Assembly: GCF_016865425.1 (NCBI RefSeq)
Contig: NZ_AP023355.1
Location: 4,400,198-4,464,197, forward strand
Reading direction: 5' to 3'
Origin: Actinocatenispora thailandica
GTDB taxonomy: Bacteria > Actinomycetota > Actinomycetes > Mycobacteriales > Micromonosporaceae
DNA: 64,000 nt
Positions 51,348 to 61,017 of this stretch are shown here, in pieces. The notes beneath the pieces were generated by a model. The model worked only from the letters and a program-made list of their open reading frames with translations. It was not told the DNA's origin and searched no databases. Each line of letters begins with the position of its first letter. The stretch's first letter is position 1. The position numbers were made by a program, and so were the translations under genes.

Positions 51348-54044
51348 TCAGCGGGTGTCGGAGTCCGAACGCTGCAGCGCGGCGCGGCCGGCCTCCAGCC
51401 GCGCCACCGGCACCCGGAACGGCGAGCAGGACACGTAGTCGAGACCGACCTGGTGGAAGAAGTGCACCGAGTCGGGGTCGCCGCCGTGCTCACCGCAGAC
51501 ACCGACCTTCAACTCCGGCCGGGCGGCGCGGCCCTCCTCGGTGGCCAGCCGGACCAGCCGGCCGACGCCGTCCACGTCCAGCGTCTCGAACGGCGACACC
51601 CCGAAGATGCCCTTCTCCAGGTAGGCGGAGAAGAACGCGGCCTCCACGTCGTCCCGGGAGAAACCCCACACGGTCTGGGTCAGATCGTTGGTGCCGAAGG
51701 AGAAGAACTCGGCGGCGCCGGCGATCTGCCCGGCGGTCAACGCGGCCCGCGGCAGTTCGATCATCGTGCCGATCAGGCAGTGCAGGTCCGCACCGGACTC
51801 CCGGGACACCTCGGCCAGCACGGCCTCGGCCTCCGCCCGGATGATCTCCAGCTCCTGCACCGTACCGACCAGCGGGATCATGATCTCGGCGTGCGGGTTG
51901 CCGCCGTCCGCCCGGCACTTCGCGGCGGCCTCGGCGATGGCGCGTACCTGCATGGTGAACAGGCCCGGGATCACCAGGCCGAGCCGCACCCCGCGCAACC
52001 CCAGCATCGGGTTCTGCTCGTGCAGCTTGTGTACCGCCTGGAGCAGCCGCAGGTCGTTCTCGTTGGCGTCGCCGCGCGCCTCGGCCAGCGCGACCCGGAC
52101 CGACAGCTCGGTGATGTCGGGCAGGAACTCGTGCAGCGGCGGGTCGAGCAGCCGCACCGTGACCGGCAGCCCGTTCATCGCGGTGAAGATGCCGACGAAG
52201 TCGTCGCGCTGCAGCGGCAGCAGCGCCGACAGCGCGGATTCGCGCTCGGTGTCGGTGTCGGCCAGGATCAGCCGCTCGACGTGCTGCCGGCGGTCACCGA
52301 GGAACATGTGCTCGGTGCGGCACAGGCCGACGCCCTGCGCACCGAACCGGCGGGCGCGGGCGGCGTCCTCGGGCGTGTCGGCGTTGGCCCGGACACCCAG
52401 GCAGCGCACCTCGTCGGCCCGGGTCATGATCCGGTGCACCGCCTTGACCAGCACGTCGGCCTCGACCCCGGTCGGCTCGTGGCGCCCCTCGAAGTACTCC
52501 ACCACCGGCGAGGACACCACCGGCACCTCGCCGCGGTAGACCATGCCGTTGGAGCCGTCGATGGACAGCACGTCGCCCTCCTCGACGACCAGGCCGTCCC
52601 GGGTGGTCAGCCGGCGGCCCTTGGTGTCGACGTCGAGTTCCTCGGCGCCGCACACGCAGGTCTTGCCCATCCCGCGGGCGACCACGGCGGCGTGCGAGGT
52701 CTTGCCGCCGCGACTGGTCAGGATGCCCTCGGCGGCGATCATGCCGTTCAGGTCGTCCGGGTTGGTCTCGCGCCGGACCAGGATGACCTTCTCCCCCGAC
52801 CGGGACCACTTCACCGCCGTGTACGAGTCGAACACGACCTTGCCGACCGCGGCGCCGGGCGAGGCGTTCATGCCGCGGGCCAGACGCTCCCGCTTCGCCT
52901 CGGTGTCGAACCGGGGGAACATCAGCTGGGCGAGCTGCGCGCCGTTGACCCGGCGTACCGCCTCGTCCAGGTCGATCATGCCCTCGTCGACCAGCTGGTT
53001 CGCGATCACGTACGCGGCGGCGGCGGTGCGCTTGCCGACCCGGGTCTGCAGCATCCACAGCTTGCCGCGTTCGATGGTGAACTCGATGTCGCACAGGTCG
53101 CGGTAGTGCCGTTCCAGGGTGGCCATGATGTCGAGCAGCTGGTCGTAGGATCCGCGGTCGATGTCGGCGAGCCGCTCCAGCGGGACGGTGTTGCGGATGC
53201 CGGCCACCACGTCCTCGCCCTGCGCGTTCTGCAGGTAGTCGCCGTAGATGCCCTGCGCGCCGGACGCCGGATCACGGGTGAACGCGACGCCGGTACCGGA
53301 GTCCATGCCGAGGTTGCCGAACACCATCGCGACGATGTTGACCGCGGTACCGAGGTCGGCCGGGATGCGCTCCTGGCGACGGTACAGAATGGCGCGTTCG
53401 GCGTTCCAGGACTCGAACACCGCACGGATCGCCTGGCTCATTTGTTCGGCCGGCTCCTGCGGAAAGTCGCGGCCGGTCGAGTCCCGCACGATCTTTTTGT
53501 ACGCAGCCACCAGGGTACGGAAATCGTCGGTGGTCAGATCCAGGTCGGAATCGGAACCCCGGGCCCGTTTCTTGTCCTCCAGGGCGCCGTCGAAACGCTC
53601 CGGGTCGATGCCCAGCACGATCTTGCCGAACATCTGGATCAGCCGCCGGTAGGAATCCCAGGCGAACCGCTCGCTGCCGGACTGGGTGGCGAGCCCGTGC
53701 ACCGACTCGTCGTTCAGCCCGACATTGAGCACCGTCTCCATCATTCCCGGCATGGAGAACTTGGCCCCGGACCGGACCGAGACCAGCAGCGGGTCGGTCG
53801 GGTCGCCGAGCCGGCGGCCGATGCCCGCCTCCAACCGGGTCAGGTGGTCGGCGATCTCGGCGCGCAGGCCGTCCGGCTGCTGGCCGTCGGTCAGGTAGGC
53901 CCGGCAGGCCTCGGTCGTGATGGTGAACCCGGGCGGCACCGGCAGCCCGATGTTGGTCATCTCGGCCAGGTTCGCACCCTTGCCGCCCAGCAGGTCCTTG
54001 AGGTCCTTGTTGCCCTCGGCGAAGTCGTACACGTACTTCGTCAC
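51348..54044 (-). CDS. ppdK: Pyruvate, phosphate dikinase
   Basis: PPDK interconverts pyruvate, ATP and phosphate with PEP, AMP and pyrophosphate. The 898-aa protein has the N-terminal nucleotide-binding domain (LLGGKGANLAEMTNIGLPVPPGF, SVRSGAKFSMPGMM), the central phosphohistidine domain (LTSRGGKTSHAAVVARGMGK, with the swivelling His) and the C-terminal PEP/pyruvate TIM barrel (GLCRTEHMF, EFFSFGTNDLTQT and the catalytic Cys in VGVCGEHGGDP). GTG 54044 has AAAGGGG upstream. PEP is also the PseI co-substrate, though no linkage is implied. Confidence 0.95.
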   Translation of the reverse strand: MTKYVYDFAEGNKDLKDLLGGKGANLAEMTNIGLPVPPGFTITTEACRAYLTDGQQPDGLRAEIADHLTRLEAGIGRRLGDPTDPLLVSVRSGAKFSMPGMMETVLNVGLNDESVHGLATQSGSERFAWDSYRRLIQMFGKIVLGIDPERFDGALEDKKRARGSDSDLDLTTDDFRTLVAAYKKIVRDSTGRDFPQEPAEQMSQAIRAVFESWNAERAILYRRQERIPADLGTAVNIVAMVFGNLGMDSGTGVAFTRDPASGAQGIYGDYLQNAQGEDVVAGIRNTVPLERLADIDRGSYDQLLDIMATLERHYRDLCDIEFTIERGKLWMLQTRVGKRTAAAAYVIANQLVDEGMIDLDEAVRRVNGAQLAQLMFPRFDTEAKRERLARGMNASPGAAVGKVVFDSYTAVKWSRSGEKVILVRRETNPDDLNGMIAAEGILTSRGGKTSHAAVVARGMGKTCVCGAEELDVDTKGRRLTTRDGLVVEEGDVLSIDGSNGMVYRGEVPVVSSPVVEYFEGRHEPTGVEADVLVKAVHRIMTRADEVRCLGVRANADTPEDAARARRFGAQGVGLCRTEHMFLGDRRQHVERLILADTDTERESALSALLPLQRDDFVGIFTAMNGLPVTVRLLDPPLHEFLPDITELSVRVALAEARGDANENDLRLLQAVHKLHEQNPMLGLRGVRLGLVIPGLFTMQVRAIAEAAAKCRADGGNPHAEIMIPLVGTVQELEIIRAEAEAVLAEVSRESGADLHCLIGTMIELPRAALTAGQIAGAAEFFSFGTNDLTQTVWGFSRDDVEAAFFSAYLEKGIFGVSPFETLDVDGVGRLVRLATEEGRAARPELKVGVCGEHGGDPDSVHFFHQVGLDYVSCSPFRVPVARLEAGRAALQRSDSDTR

Positions 54045-54350
54045 GCCGACCCCTTTCACAAGGTCGCAGCCGCCGCCGCGCCTCGGTGGATGTGTATGGC
54101 CGCAGGTTAACGAATGCTCACCCGACTTCTGAATGCCATCGTGACACTTTGCACGTCGGCTGGCCAGATACTGATCCACCCGGTCCGGGACGTCGTTTGT
54201 CCGCGCACGAACGCGCACGTCCCGGCGCTCCGGGAAAGCGATCGATAAATGGGAAAACGTATGCCGACAACGGAGCGGAGAATTGGGCAAACGTTATTTC
54301 CACCGTCCGGTCTTCCGGAAAACGTATGCCGAACTCCGCGGCACCGGCGG
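54045..54350. promoter_or_regulatory. Upstream region of ppdK with a 16-bp direct repeat
   Basis: This 306-bp gap contains two copies of GGAAAACGTATGCCGA (54252-54267 and 54317-54332), 65 bp apart, in A+T-richer DNA unlike the surroundings. They may be regulator sites for ppdK. No gene is supported here. Confidence 0.5.
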
Positions 54351-54749
54351 TCAGCGGGAGAACCGGGCGACCGCCTGCTCGGTGACCGGGGTGAACAGGT
54401 TGACCAGGTTGCCGTCCGGGTCGCGGAACAGCAGCGACCGGTTGCCCCAAGGCAGCGTGGTCGGTTCGGTCACGACGTCGGCCAGCGCGGGCGCAAGCCG
54501 GCGGTACTCGGCGTCCACGTCGTCGACCAGGAACTCGACGATCGCCGTCCGGTTGGCGGCGGGCTCGGCCGACCCCGGCGCGAACAGCGGCACGGTACGC
54601 GTGCTGCCCAGTGCCACCGTGCCCGCCGGAGTGCGTACCTCGGCGAACTCCGGGGTGGCCCAGTCGGCCGGCACCCCGGTGACCAGCTCGTAGAACGCGA
54701 CCAGTCGGGCCAGGTCGGCGGTGATGATCCGGATCGATACCAGGTTCAT
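54351..54749 (-). CDS. VOC family protein
   Basis: This 132-aa glyoxalase-fold protein has VSIRIITADLARLVAFYELV, AVRTPAGTVAL-like strands, IVEFLVDDVDAEYRRL and the diagnostic LLFRDPDGNLVNLFTPV end. The ATG at 54749 has GGAAG upstream. It is divergent from a WYL-type regulator gene at 55001, which probably controls it. The ligand is unknown. Confidence 0.85.
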   Translation of the reverse strand: MNLVSIRIITADLARLVAFYELVTGVPADWATPEFAEVRTPAGTVALGSTRTVPLFAPGSAEPAANRTAIVEFLVDDVDAEYRRLAPALADVVTEPTTLPWGNRSLLFRDPDGNLVNLFTPVTEQAVARFSR

Positions 54750-54760
54750 GATGCTTCCTT

Positions 54761-54836
54761 TCGTCCTTCGGTCGGCGCCGGCTGTCCGGCTCCTCCGGTC
54801 GTCCTTCGGTCGGCGCCGGCTGTCCGGCTCCTCCGG
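54761..54836. repeat. Two tandem 38-bp units
   Basis: An exact 38-bp unit beginning TCGTCCTTCGGTCGGCGCCG is duplicated head to tail at 54761-54798 and 54799-54836, between the VOC gene and the divergent WYL regulator. It does not look coding and may affect their shared promoter spacing. Confidence 0.75.
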
Positions 54837-55000
54837 TCGACGCCGGGTGCTCGGCGCCGGACCGCGCGGCGCTGCCGGGCCCGGCTCGTCCGGCGGCGAC
54901 CGGCTGCTCGGGGCCACGGCCGTCCCTTCGGGCGGGAGAACCCGCCGACCGGAAGGCTAGGATTGATACCGGACAGCTTCCGCCCGGTATTGGAGCAGGT

Positions 55001-56113
55001 GTGACCCGACCGACGGCCCGCGTCCTCGCGCTGCTGGAGATCCTGCAGGCCGGCGGCACCCACACCGTCGGGGAGCTGGCGACGCGGCTCGGCGTGGACG
55101 AACGCACCGTCCGGCGCTACGCGGCGCACCTGGTCGACCTGGACGTTCCGGTCCGGTCGGTCCGGGGCCGGTACGGCGGCTACCGGCTGTCGCCCGGCTA
55201 CCGGCTGCCGCCGCTGATGTTCACCGACGACGAGGCGCTCGCCGTCCTGCTCGGTCTGCTCACCGCCCGGCCGGCGGCCGGCCCGGCGGCGGCCGAGAGC
55301 GCCGCGGCCAAGCTGCACCGGGTCCTTCCGGCACAGCTCGCCGACCGCCTGGCGGCGCTGCGCGACACCGCCGAGCTGCCCGCCGCCACCGCAACGGCGC
55401 CGGAGGCGGACGTGTTGCTGCTGCTGGCGCAGGCGTCCCGGGACCGGCGGCCGGTCGAGATCGGCTACACCGCGCGGGACGGCCGATCCGGCCGGCGCAC
55501 CGTCCAGCCGTACGGGATCGTCGCGCACGGCGGTCGCTGGTACCTGGCCGGTCCGGACTCGGCGAGCGGCGAGCTGCGCACCTTCCGGCTGGACCGGATC
55601 GACGCGCCACGGGTGCGGCCGGGCCGGTTCGAGGTGCCGGCCGGGTTCGACCCGACCGACCACGTGCTGTCCGCGCTGGCCCGCACGCCGTGGCGGTACC
55701 GGGTCGCGCTGCGGGTGCAAGCGCCGACCGAGCAGATCCGTACCGGGCTGCCGGCCTCGGTCGCGGTGCTGCACGAACCCGACGACGACGGCTGGGTACG
55801 AGTCGAGCTGCGTGCCGAACGGCTGGACTGGGTCCCCGCCGTACTCGCCGGGCTCGACGCGCCGTTCACCATCGAAGGCCCGGCCGAACTGCGCGGTTTG
55901 GTCCGGGGCCTGGCCGCCCGGCTGCTGGCCGCCGCGTCCGACACCGGCGCCGGCCTGGCACCCGACGCCGGGGACGATGCCGGCGGCAGCAAGGCACCCG
56001 ACGCCGGGGACGATGCCGGCGGCAGCAAGGCACCCGACGCCGGGGACGATGCCGGCAGCTGCCAGGCACCGGACGGTTCCGTCGGCGGCCGGCCCGCCGC
56101 GGACGGAGTGTGA
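55001..56113 (+). CDS. WYL-domain transcriptional regulator (YafY type) with tandem C-terminal repeats
   Basis: This 370-aa regulator has an N-terminal winged helix (RVLALLEILQAGGTHTVGEL, LGVDERTVRRYAAHLVDL), followed by the WYL domain (VEIGYTARDGRSGRRTVQPY, GRWYLAGPDSASGELRTFRLDRI). The last 50 or so residues are a low-complexity tail made of about three 12-residue units (APDAGDDAGGSK). GTG 55001 has GGAGCAGG upstream. WYL proteins sense ligands or nucleic acids; the divergent VOC gene is the probable target. Confidence 0.88.
   Translation: MTRPTARVLALLEILQAGGTHTVGELATRLGVDERTVRRYAAHLVDLDVPVRSVRGRYGGYRLSPGYRLPPLMFTDDEALAVLLGLLTARPAAGPAAAESAAAKLHRVLPAQLADRLAALRDTAELPAATATAPEADVLLLLAQASRDRRPVEIGYTARDGRSGRRTVQPYGIVAHGGRWYLAGPDSASGELRTFRLDRIDAPRVRPGRFEVPAGFDPTDHVLSALARTPWRYRVALRVQAPTEQIRTGLPASVAVLHEPDDDGWVRVELRAERLDWVPAVLAGLDAPFTIEGPAELRGLVRGLAARLLAAASDTGAGLAPDAGDDAGGSKAPDAGDDAGGSKAPDAGDDAGSCQAPDGSVGGRPAADGV
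55958..56065 (+). repeat. In-frame 36-bp tandem repeat in the WYL gene
   Basis: Three 36-bp units (55958-55993, 55994-56029, 56030-56065; the last one diverges at its 3' end) encode the repeated 12-residue acidic tail. The first two are identical. Such arrays can change length by slippage without losing frame. Confidence 0.8.
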
Positions 56114-56193
56114 GGCCGCGGGGGATCCCGGATCGCCGGCGCTGAGAGTGACGACGTCGTGGCGATCGGGGCCGGCTCGGTAGGTTGTCGGGC

Positions 56194-57324
56194 GTGGCCG
56201 ATGAGGAAACCGAGAAGCGGGTCAGTTGGGCGGAACTGTTCTTCGATCTGGTGTTCGTGTTCGCGATCACCGAGGTCTCGGAGCTGGTGGCCGAACACCA
56301 TTCCTGGCTCGGGGTACTGCGCGCGCTGACCGTGTTCGTGCCGGTCTACTGGACCTGGGTGGGCGCGTCGATGCAGGCGAACCTGCGTGATCTGAGCCCC
56401 ATCCGGTTCCGGCTGGGGCTGTTCGCGGTGGGATTGACCGGCCTGTTCATGGCGCTGGCGGTACCGGAGGCGTACGGCGAGCGCGGCCTGCTGTTCGCCG
56501 CGTCGTACTGGGTCGGCCGGTTCCTGCTGGCCGGGATAGCCTTCGGCGGCGCCGATCGTCGGCCCAACCCGCCGTTCGTGGTCGCGGTGGTGGTCTCCGG
56601 CCCGTTGCTGGTGGCCGGCGGCCTGCTCGACGGGCCGGCGCGGCTTGCGCTGTGGGCCGCCGCCGCGGTGATCGACCTGGCGTCACCGACGATCTTCCGG
56701 TTCCGGCTGCGCGCGCTGCGGTTCGACGCACCGCACCTGACCGAGCGGTTCGGCCTGCTCGTGTTGATCGCGCTGGGCGAGTCGGTGGTCGCGATCGGCG
56801 CACCGGCCGCGGCCGGGCTCGGGCTGTCGGCCGGGGTGCTGGGCGCGGTCGCCGCGGCGTTCGCGCTCAGTTGTGGCCTGTGGTGGGTCTACTTCCAGTA
56901 CGCGCAGGACGCGATGCGGTTCTCGATGGCCACTGCACAGGTGCAGACCGACGTCGCCCGGCACGTCCTGTCGTACGCGCACCTGTCGTTCGTCGGCGCG
57001 ATCATCGCGGCGGCGGTCGGCATGCGAGAAGCGGTCGCGCATCCGAGCGAGCACCTGAACTGGGCGGTGACCGGCCTGCTGTACGGTGGCGCCGCGCTGT
57101 ATCTCGCGACGTTCGGCTACACCCGGTGGAAGATGTTCCGGCTGGTGTCGACGACCCGGCTGGCCGGCGCCGGGGTGGTACTGGTACTGCTGCCGGTCGC
57201 GCCCTTCCTGCCGGCGCTGGCCGCGCTGGTCCTGCTCGCGGTGGCGATCGCCGCCCTCAACGCGGTCGAGCACTACCGGGTCCGCCGGGCCGCCGCCCGC
57301 GAGCAGGTCGACCAGCCGTCGTGA
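56194..57324 (+). CDS. ltrA: Low temperature requirement protein A (LtrA)
   Basis: This polytopic membrane protein of 376 aa resembles LtrA. The N-terminal WAELFFDLVFVFAITEVSEL is the family signature. It is followed by about ten hydrophobic segments, the conserved PHLTERFGLLVLIALGESVV and ALSCGLWWVYFQYAQDA. The biochemical function of LtrA is not established; it is needed for growth at low temperature in Listeria. GTG 56194 was chosen by the domain start; a TTG at 56185 is also possible. Confidence 0.85.
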   Translation: MADEETEKRVSWAELFFDLVFVFAITEVSELVAEHHSWLGVLRALTVFVPVYWTWVGASMQANLRDLSPIRFRLGLFAVGLTGLFMALAVPEAYGERGLLFAASYWVGRFLLAGIAFGGADRRPNPPFVVAVVVSGPLLVAGGLLDGPARLALWAAAAVIDLASPTIFRFRLRALRFDAPHLTERFGLLVLIALGESVVAIGAPAAAGLGLSAGVLGAVAAAFALSCGLWWVYFQYAQDAMRFSMATAQVQTDVARHVLSYAHLSFVGAIIAAAVGMREAVAHPSEHLNWAVTGLLYGGAALYLATFGYTRWKMFRLVSTTRLAGAGVVLVLLPVAPFLPALAALVLLAVAIAALNAVEHYRVRRAAAREQVDQPS

Positions 57325-57350
57325 TCGCGAAGGTCCGCTGTGGACGGACC

Positions 57351-59765
57351 TCAGGTCGCCGCGCAGTACAGGCTGAGCCGGTCCAGGCGCACTGCGGCCC
57401 GCGAGGCGACCACGCGCAGCCGCAGCGTGCCGGTGACCACCGGCCGGTCCAGCACCACGATGCGCTGCGACCCGACCGTACCGACGGTGGCGAGCGTCGA
57501 CCAGCCGCCGGCGCCGTCGGGCACCTCCAGTACCGCCCTGGCCAGCTGCTGGCCGTACCGGATGTCCTCGCTCAGCGCGATCCGCTCGATCCGGGTCGCG
57601 GCCGGGAGGGTGACGGTGAGGCTGCCGGCGTCCGGGCCGGGGGCGATCCAGGCGCTGCCCTGCCTGCCGTCCACGACCGCGCCGGGGCGGCTGCCGTCGC
57701 CGTCGACCCGGGCGCCGCGGGCCAGGTCGGTGGGCATCAACCGGTGTAGTTCGGCACGCCACTCGGCGAGCCGGTCGACGTCCGCGTCGGCGATCCGGCC
57801 GGCCGTGTCCGGCGGCACGTTGAGCAGCAGCACCGCGTTGCGGCCGACCGACCGGGCGTGGATGTCGACCAGCTCGGCCACCGACTTCGGCGCCTGGTCC
57901 GGGTGCCAGAACCAGCCGGCGTGCAGCGACACGTCGCACTCCGCCGGCCACCAGGACAGGTCGGTGCCGCCGGCGTCCCGGCCGGCGAGCAGCGCGCCGT
58001 CGCCACCCTGGTCCGGCGCCGCGAAGCCGAGCGCGTAGTCGGGTGCGCCATCGGCACGGGTGACGGTCGGCAGCGCGCTCCACTCGTCCTCGCGGGCCAG
58101 CCCGTGCTCGTTGCCCACCCAGCGCACGTCCGGCCCGGTCACCGAGATCACCGCCTGCGGCGCCAGTGACCGGATCAGCGAGTACCAGCTCGCGAAGTCG
58201 TACTGCTCGACCCGGTCCGGCGGGATCCGGCCCTGCGCGCCGTCGAACCACACCTGGTCGACCGGACCGTACTCGGTGAGCACCTCGTACAGCTGGTTGA
58301 GCAGGTAGCCGCCGTAGTCGTCGGCGGCGAGGTGGAAGGTGAGCAGGCTGCCGTCGGCGACCCGCGCGGCACGGTCGTCGCCCGGGACCAGGGTCGGGAT
58401 GGTGCGGGTGGTGCGCGCGCTGCCGTTGGCGTACACCCCGTGGTGGAACTGGTTCTCGTCCGCCGGGGACAGGTAGACACCGACCCTGATGCCGTACCGG
58501 TGCATCGAGTCGGTGAAGTCGCGCAGCACGTCGCCGGCGCCGTCGCGCCAGCCGCTGGCCGCAACGCTGTGCCGGGTGTAGCGCGACGGGTAGAGCACGA
58601 AGCCGTCGTGGTGCTTGACCACCAGGATCGCCAGCGCGAACCCGGCGTCCCGGAGCGTCCTCGCCCACTGGTCGGTGTCCAGGTCGGTGGGCGCGAACAG
58701 GCCCGGGTCCTCGGTACCGGTGCCCCACTCCTGGCCGGTGAAGGTGTTCATGCCGAAATGCAGGAACGCGGTCTGCCCGAGGCGCTGCCAGGCCAGCTGG
58801 CGCAGCGACGGGCGCAGCGACGACGCCTTGGCCAGCAACGAGGTCAGGCACTCGCCGGGGCCGATCGCCAGCCGCTGCGCCGGTGGGTGCTCGGCGGCGA
58901 CGCGCGGCAGCGCGCCGAGCACCTCCAGTCCCGACTCACCCGGCGCGCTCCGGCAGCGGCCGTCGGCCTTCAGGGCGCCCTCGAAGCCGACGCGGGCAGG
59001 GGTAGTGCTCGACCGGATCCGTTGCAGCGCAAGGTATTCGGTGGTGAACGGGCCGGCGGCGCCGGCCACTCGGGCGCGGCGTACCGAACCGGTCAGGCCA
59101 CCGGACGGCCGGGCGGGATGCACGTCGTTGCCGATGCCGACGCGGCCACCGGCCGGGCCGGGCAGCCAGGCCGCCGGGCCGGCGTCGCTCACCGCGTCCG
59201 GTAGCTGGTCGCCGTCCAGGAACGCGTGCAGCGTCGCACCGTCGGCGCCCGGCTGGTAGCCGAGCGACAGCACGTGTTGGCTGCCCACCGCCGGCTCGGC
59301 GACGGTACGGGTGACGTCGGTCCGGGCGCCGCCGGCGAGCACCGAGATCCCGTACTCCAAGCGGTTTCCGGCGTACCGGGCGAACACCGCGCCGCCGACC
59401 GCCAGCACGGTCGCGAGCGGCTGCTGGTCGCCGGTCGGGGTGAAGGCCGCCTCGATCACGAACGGGCGCTGCGTGTCGCCGCCGCTGACCGGCCGGTCCG
59501 GCACGAGGGTGAGCCCGTCGGCGCCGCCGTGCAGCACGGCACCGCGAGCCGCGTCGAGCGACTCGGCCCCGGTACGCCGGGTCAGGGTGGCCCCCATCGT
59601 CTCTCCGGTGGCGGCGGTGTAGGCGTCGCCGGCCGAGAACGAGCCGCCGAACGAGACGTCCAGCACCGGCGGATCGGCCGCGCCCGCCGTCGCCGGGGCG
59701 GCGAGCCCACCGGTCTCCGGGGCGCCGCTGCCCGCGGTACGCGGCCGTCGTCGCGGGACGGGCAT
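57351..59765 (-). CDS. GH29 alpha-L-fucosidase with N-terminal LamG-like and C-terminal carbohydrate-binding domains
   Basis: This 804-aa glycosidase would release alpha-L-fucose. Residues of about 35-270 form a LamG-like sandwich. The catalytic TIM barrel follows, with LGQTAFLHFGMNTFTGQEWG, ILVVKHHDGFVLYPSRYT, VGVYLSPADE and the nucleophile Asp in VDQVWFDGA. An F5/8-type beta domain (IERIALSEDIRYGQQLARAV) ends the protein. The N-terminus (RRRPRTAGSGAPETGGL) looks like a Tat signal whose hydrophobic core is weak. GGAGGTC precedes ATG 59765. Confidence 0.87.
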   Translation of the reverse strand: MPVPRRRPRTAGSGAPETGGLAAPATAGAADPPVLDVSFGGSFSAGDAYTAATGETMGATLTRRTGAESLDAARGAVLHGGADGLTLVPDRPVSGGDTQRPFVIEAAFTPTGDQQPLATVLAVGGAVFARYAGNRLEYGISVLAGGARTDVTRTVAEPAVGSQHVLSLGYQPGADGATLHAFLDGDQLPDAVSDAGPAAWLPGPAGGRVGIGNDVHPARPSGGLTGSVRRARVAGAAGPFTTEYLALQRIRSSTTPARVGFEGALKADGRCRSAPGESGLEVLGALPRVAAEHPPAQRLAIGPGECLTSLLAKASSLRPSLRQLAWQRLGQTAFLHFGMNTFTGQEWGTGTEDPGLFAPTDLDTDQWARTLRDAGFALAILVVKHHDGFVLYPSRYTRHSVAASGWRDGAGDVLRDFTDSMHRYGIRVGVYLSPADENQFHHGVYANGSARTTRTIPTLVPGDDRAARVADGSLLTFHLAADDYGGYLLNQLYEVLTEYGPVDQVWFDGAQGRIPPDRVEQYDFASWYSLIRSLAPQAVISVTGPDVRWVGNEHGLAREDEWSALPTVTRADGAPDYALGFAAPDQGGDGALLAGRDAGGTDLSWWPAECDVSLHAGWFWHPDQAPKSVAELVDIHARSVGRNAVLLLNVPPDTAGRIADADVDRLAEWRAELHRLMPTDLARGARVDGDGSRPGAVVDGRQGSAWIAPGPDAGSLTVTLPAATRIERIALSEDIRYGQQLARAVLEVPDGAGGWSTLATVGTVGSQRIVVLDRPVVTGTLRLRVVASRAAVRLDRLSLYCAAT

Positions 59766-59835
59766 CACGACCTCCGAAAAGAACCGACGACAGTGCTCGG
59801 ACCACGCCGAACCGACCGCGCGGCGGCCGGGCGGC

Positions 59836-61017
59836 TCAACCGCCGGAGACGTCGAGTTCGGCTGCGGACGGCACGGTCAGCGCGTCCCGGTCGGCCAGCC
59901 AGCCCGCCGGCAGCGCCACCCGGGCCGGCGCCGAGGTGCGGCCTCGCGGCTTGCCCAGCTCGGCCACCGGAAACGGCACCGAGGGATCCAGCTGCGCCAG
60001 CAGACCGTCCAGTTCGGACAGTGACGAGGACATCGCGAGGCTGCGCCGCAGGGCGCTGCCGACCGGGAAACCCTTGAGGTACCAGGCGACGTGCTTGCGG
60101 AAGTCGACGCAGCCGTCCCGCTCCGAGCCCAGCCACTCGCCCAGCAGCACGGCGTGCCGGCGCATCGTCGCGGCCACCTCGCCGAGGGTCGGGAGGATCC
60201 GGCCGGTGCCGCCGGCGAACGCGGCGGCCAGGTCGGCGAACAGCCACGGGCGGCCCAGGCAGCCCCGGCCGACGACCACCCCGTCGCAGCCGGTCTCGCG
60301 GACCATCCGCAGCGCGTCGTCGGCTTCCCAGATGTCGCCGTTGCCCAGCACCGGCACCGACAGCGCCGCCTTCAGCTCGGCGATCGACTGCCAGTCGGCG
60401 GTACCGGAATAGCGCTGTGCCGCGGTCCGGCCGTGCAGCGCCACCCAGGCGACACCGGCGTCCTGGGCGATCCGTCCGGCGTCGAGGAAGGTGAGGTGCT
60501 CGTCGTCGATGCCGCGACGCAGCTTCACCGTCACCGGCACCCCGGCCGGCGCGGCAGCCTCGACCGCGCCGCGCACGATCGCCTCGAACAGCCGGCGCCG
60601 CCAGGGCAGCGCCGAACCGCCGCCCTTGCGGGTCACCTTGGGCACCGGGCAGCCGAAGTTGAGGTCGATGTGGTCGGCGAGGCCCTCGCCCACCACCATC
60701 CGCACCGCGTCGGCGGTCACCCGCGGATCCACCCCGTACAGCTGGAGGCTGCGCGGGCGTTCGGTCGCACCGAACTCGATCATGCGCAGCGTCTTCGGGT
60801 TCCGCTCGACCAGCGCCCGGGTGGTGACCATCTCGCACACGTACAGCCCGCCGCCGTGCTCGGCGCACAGCGCCCGGAACGCGACGTTGGTGATGCCGGC
60901 CATCGGCGCGAGCACCACCGGCGCGGGCAGCTCGTAGCGCCCGAGCCGCAGCGGCCCGGGCAGCCCCGTCGGGGCGGCGGGCTGCGGGGACGGGTTCGGC
61001 AGGGTCGGTGCACTCAC
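59836..61017 (-). CDS. dusB: tRNA-dihydrouridine synthase (DusB type)
   Basis: This FMN enzyme of 393 aa reduces uridine in tRNA to dihydrouridine. It has FMN-binding VVLAPMAGITNVAFRALC, YGVDPRVTADAV, the catalytic Cys in HIDLNFGCPVPKVTRKGGG, VKLRRGIDDEHLTFLDA, WVALHGRTAAQRYSG and VLGNGDIW. The C-terminal helical domain (RKHVAWYLKGFPVGSALRR) matches DusB-type actinobacterial Dus. GTG 61017 precedes the domain by about 25 residues. Confidence 0.92.
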   Translation of the reverse strand: MSAPTLPNPSPQPAAPTGLPGPLRLGRYELPAPVVLAPMAGITNVAFRALCAEHGGGLYVCEMVTTRALVERNPKTLRMIEFGATERPRSLQLYGVDPRVTADAVRMVVGEGLADHIDLNFGCPVPKVTRKGGGSALPWRRRLFEAIVRGAVEAAAPAGVPVTVKLRRGIDDEHLTFLDAGRIAQDAGVAWVALHGRTAAQRYSGTADWQSIAELKAALSVPVLGNGDIWEADDALRMVRETGCDGVVVGRGCLGRPWLFADLAAAFAGGTGRILPTLGEVAATMRRHAVLLGEWLGSERDGCVDFRKHVAWYLKGFPVGSALRRSLAMSSSLSELDGLLAQLDPSVPFPVAELGKPRGRTSAPARVALPAGWLADRDALTVPSAAELDVSGG

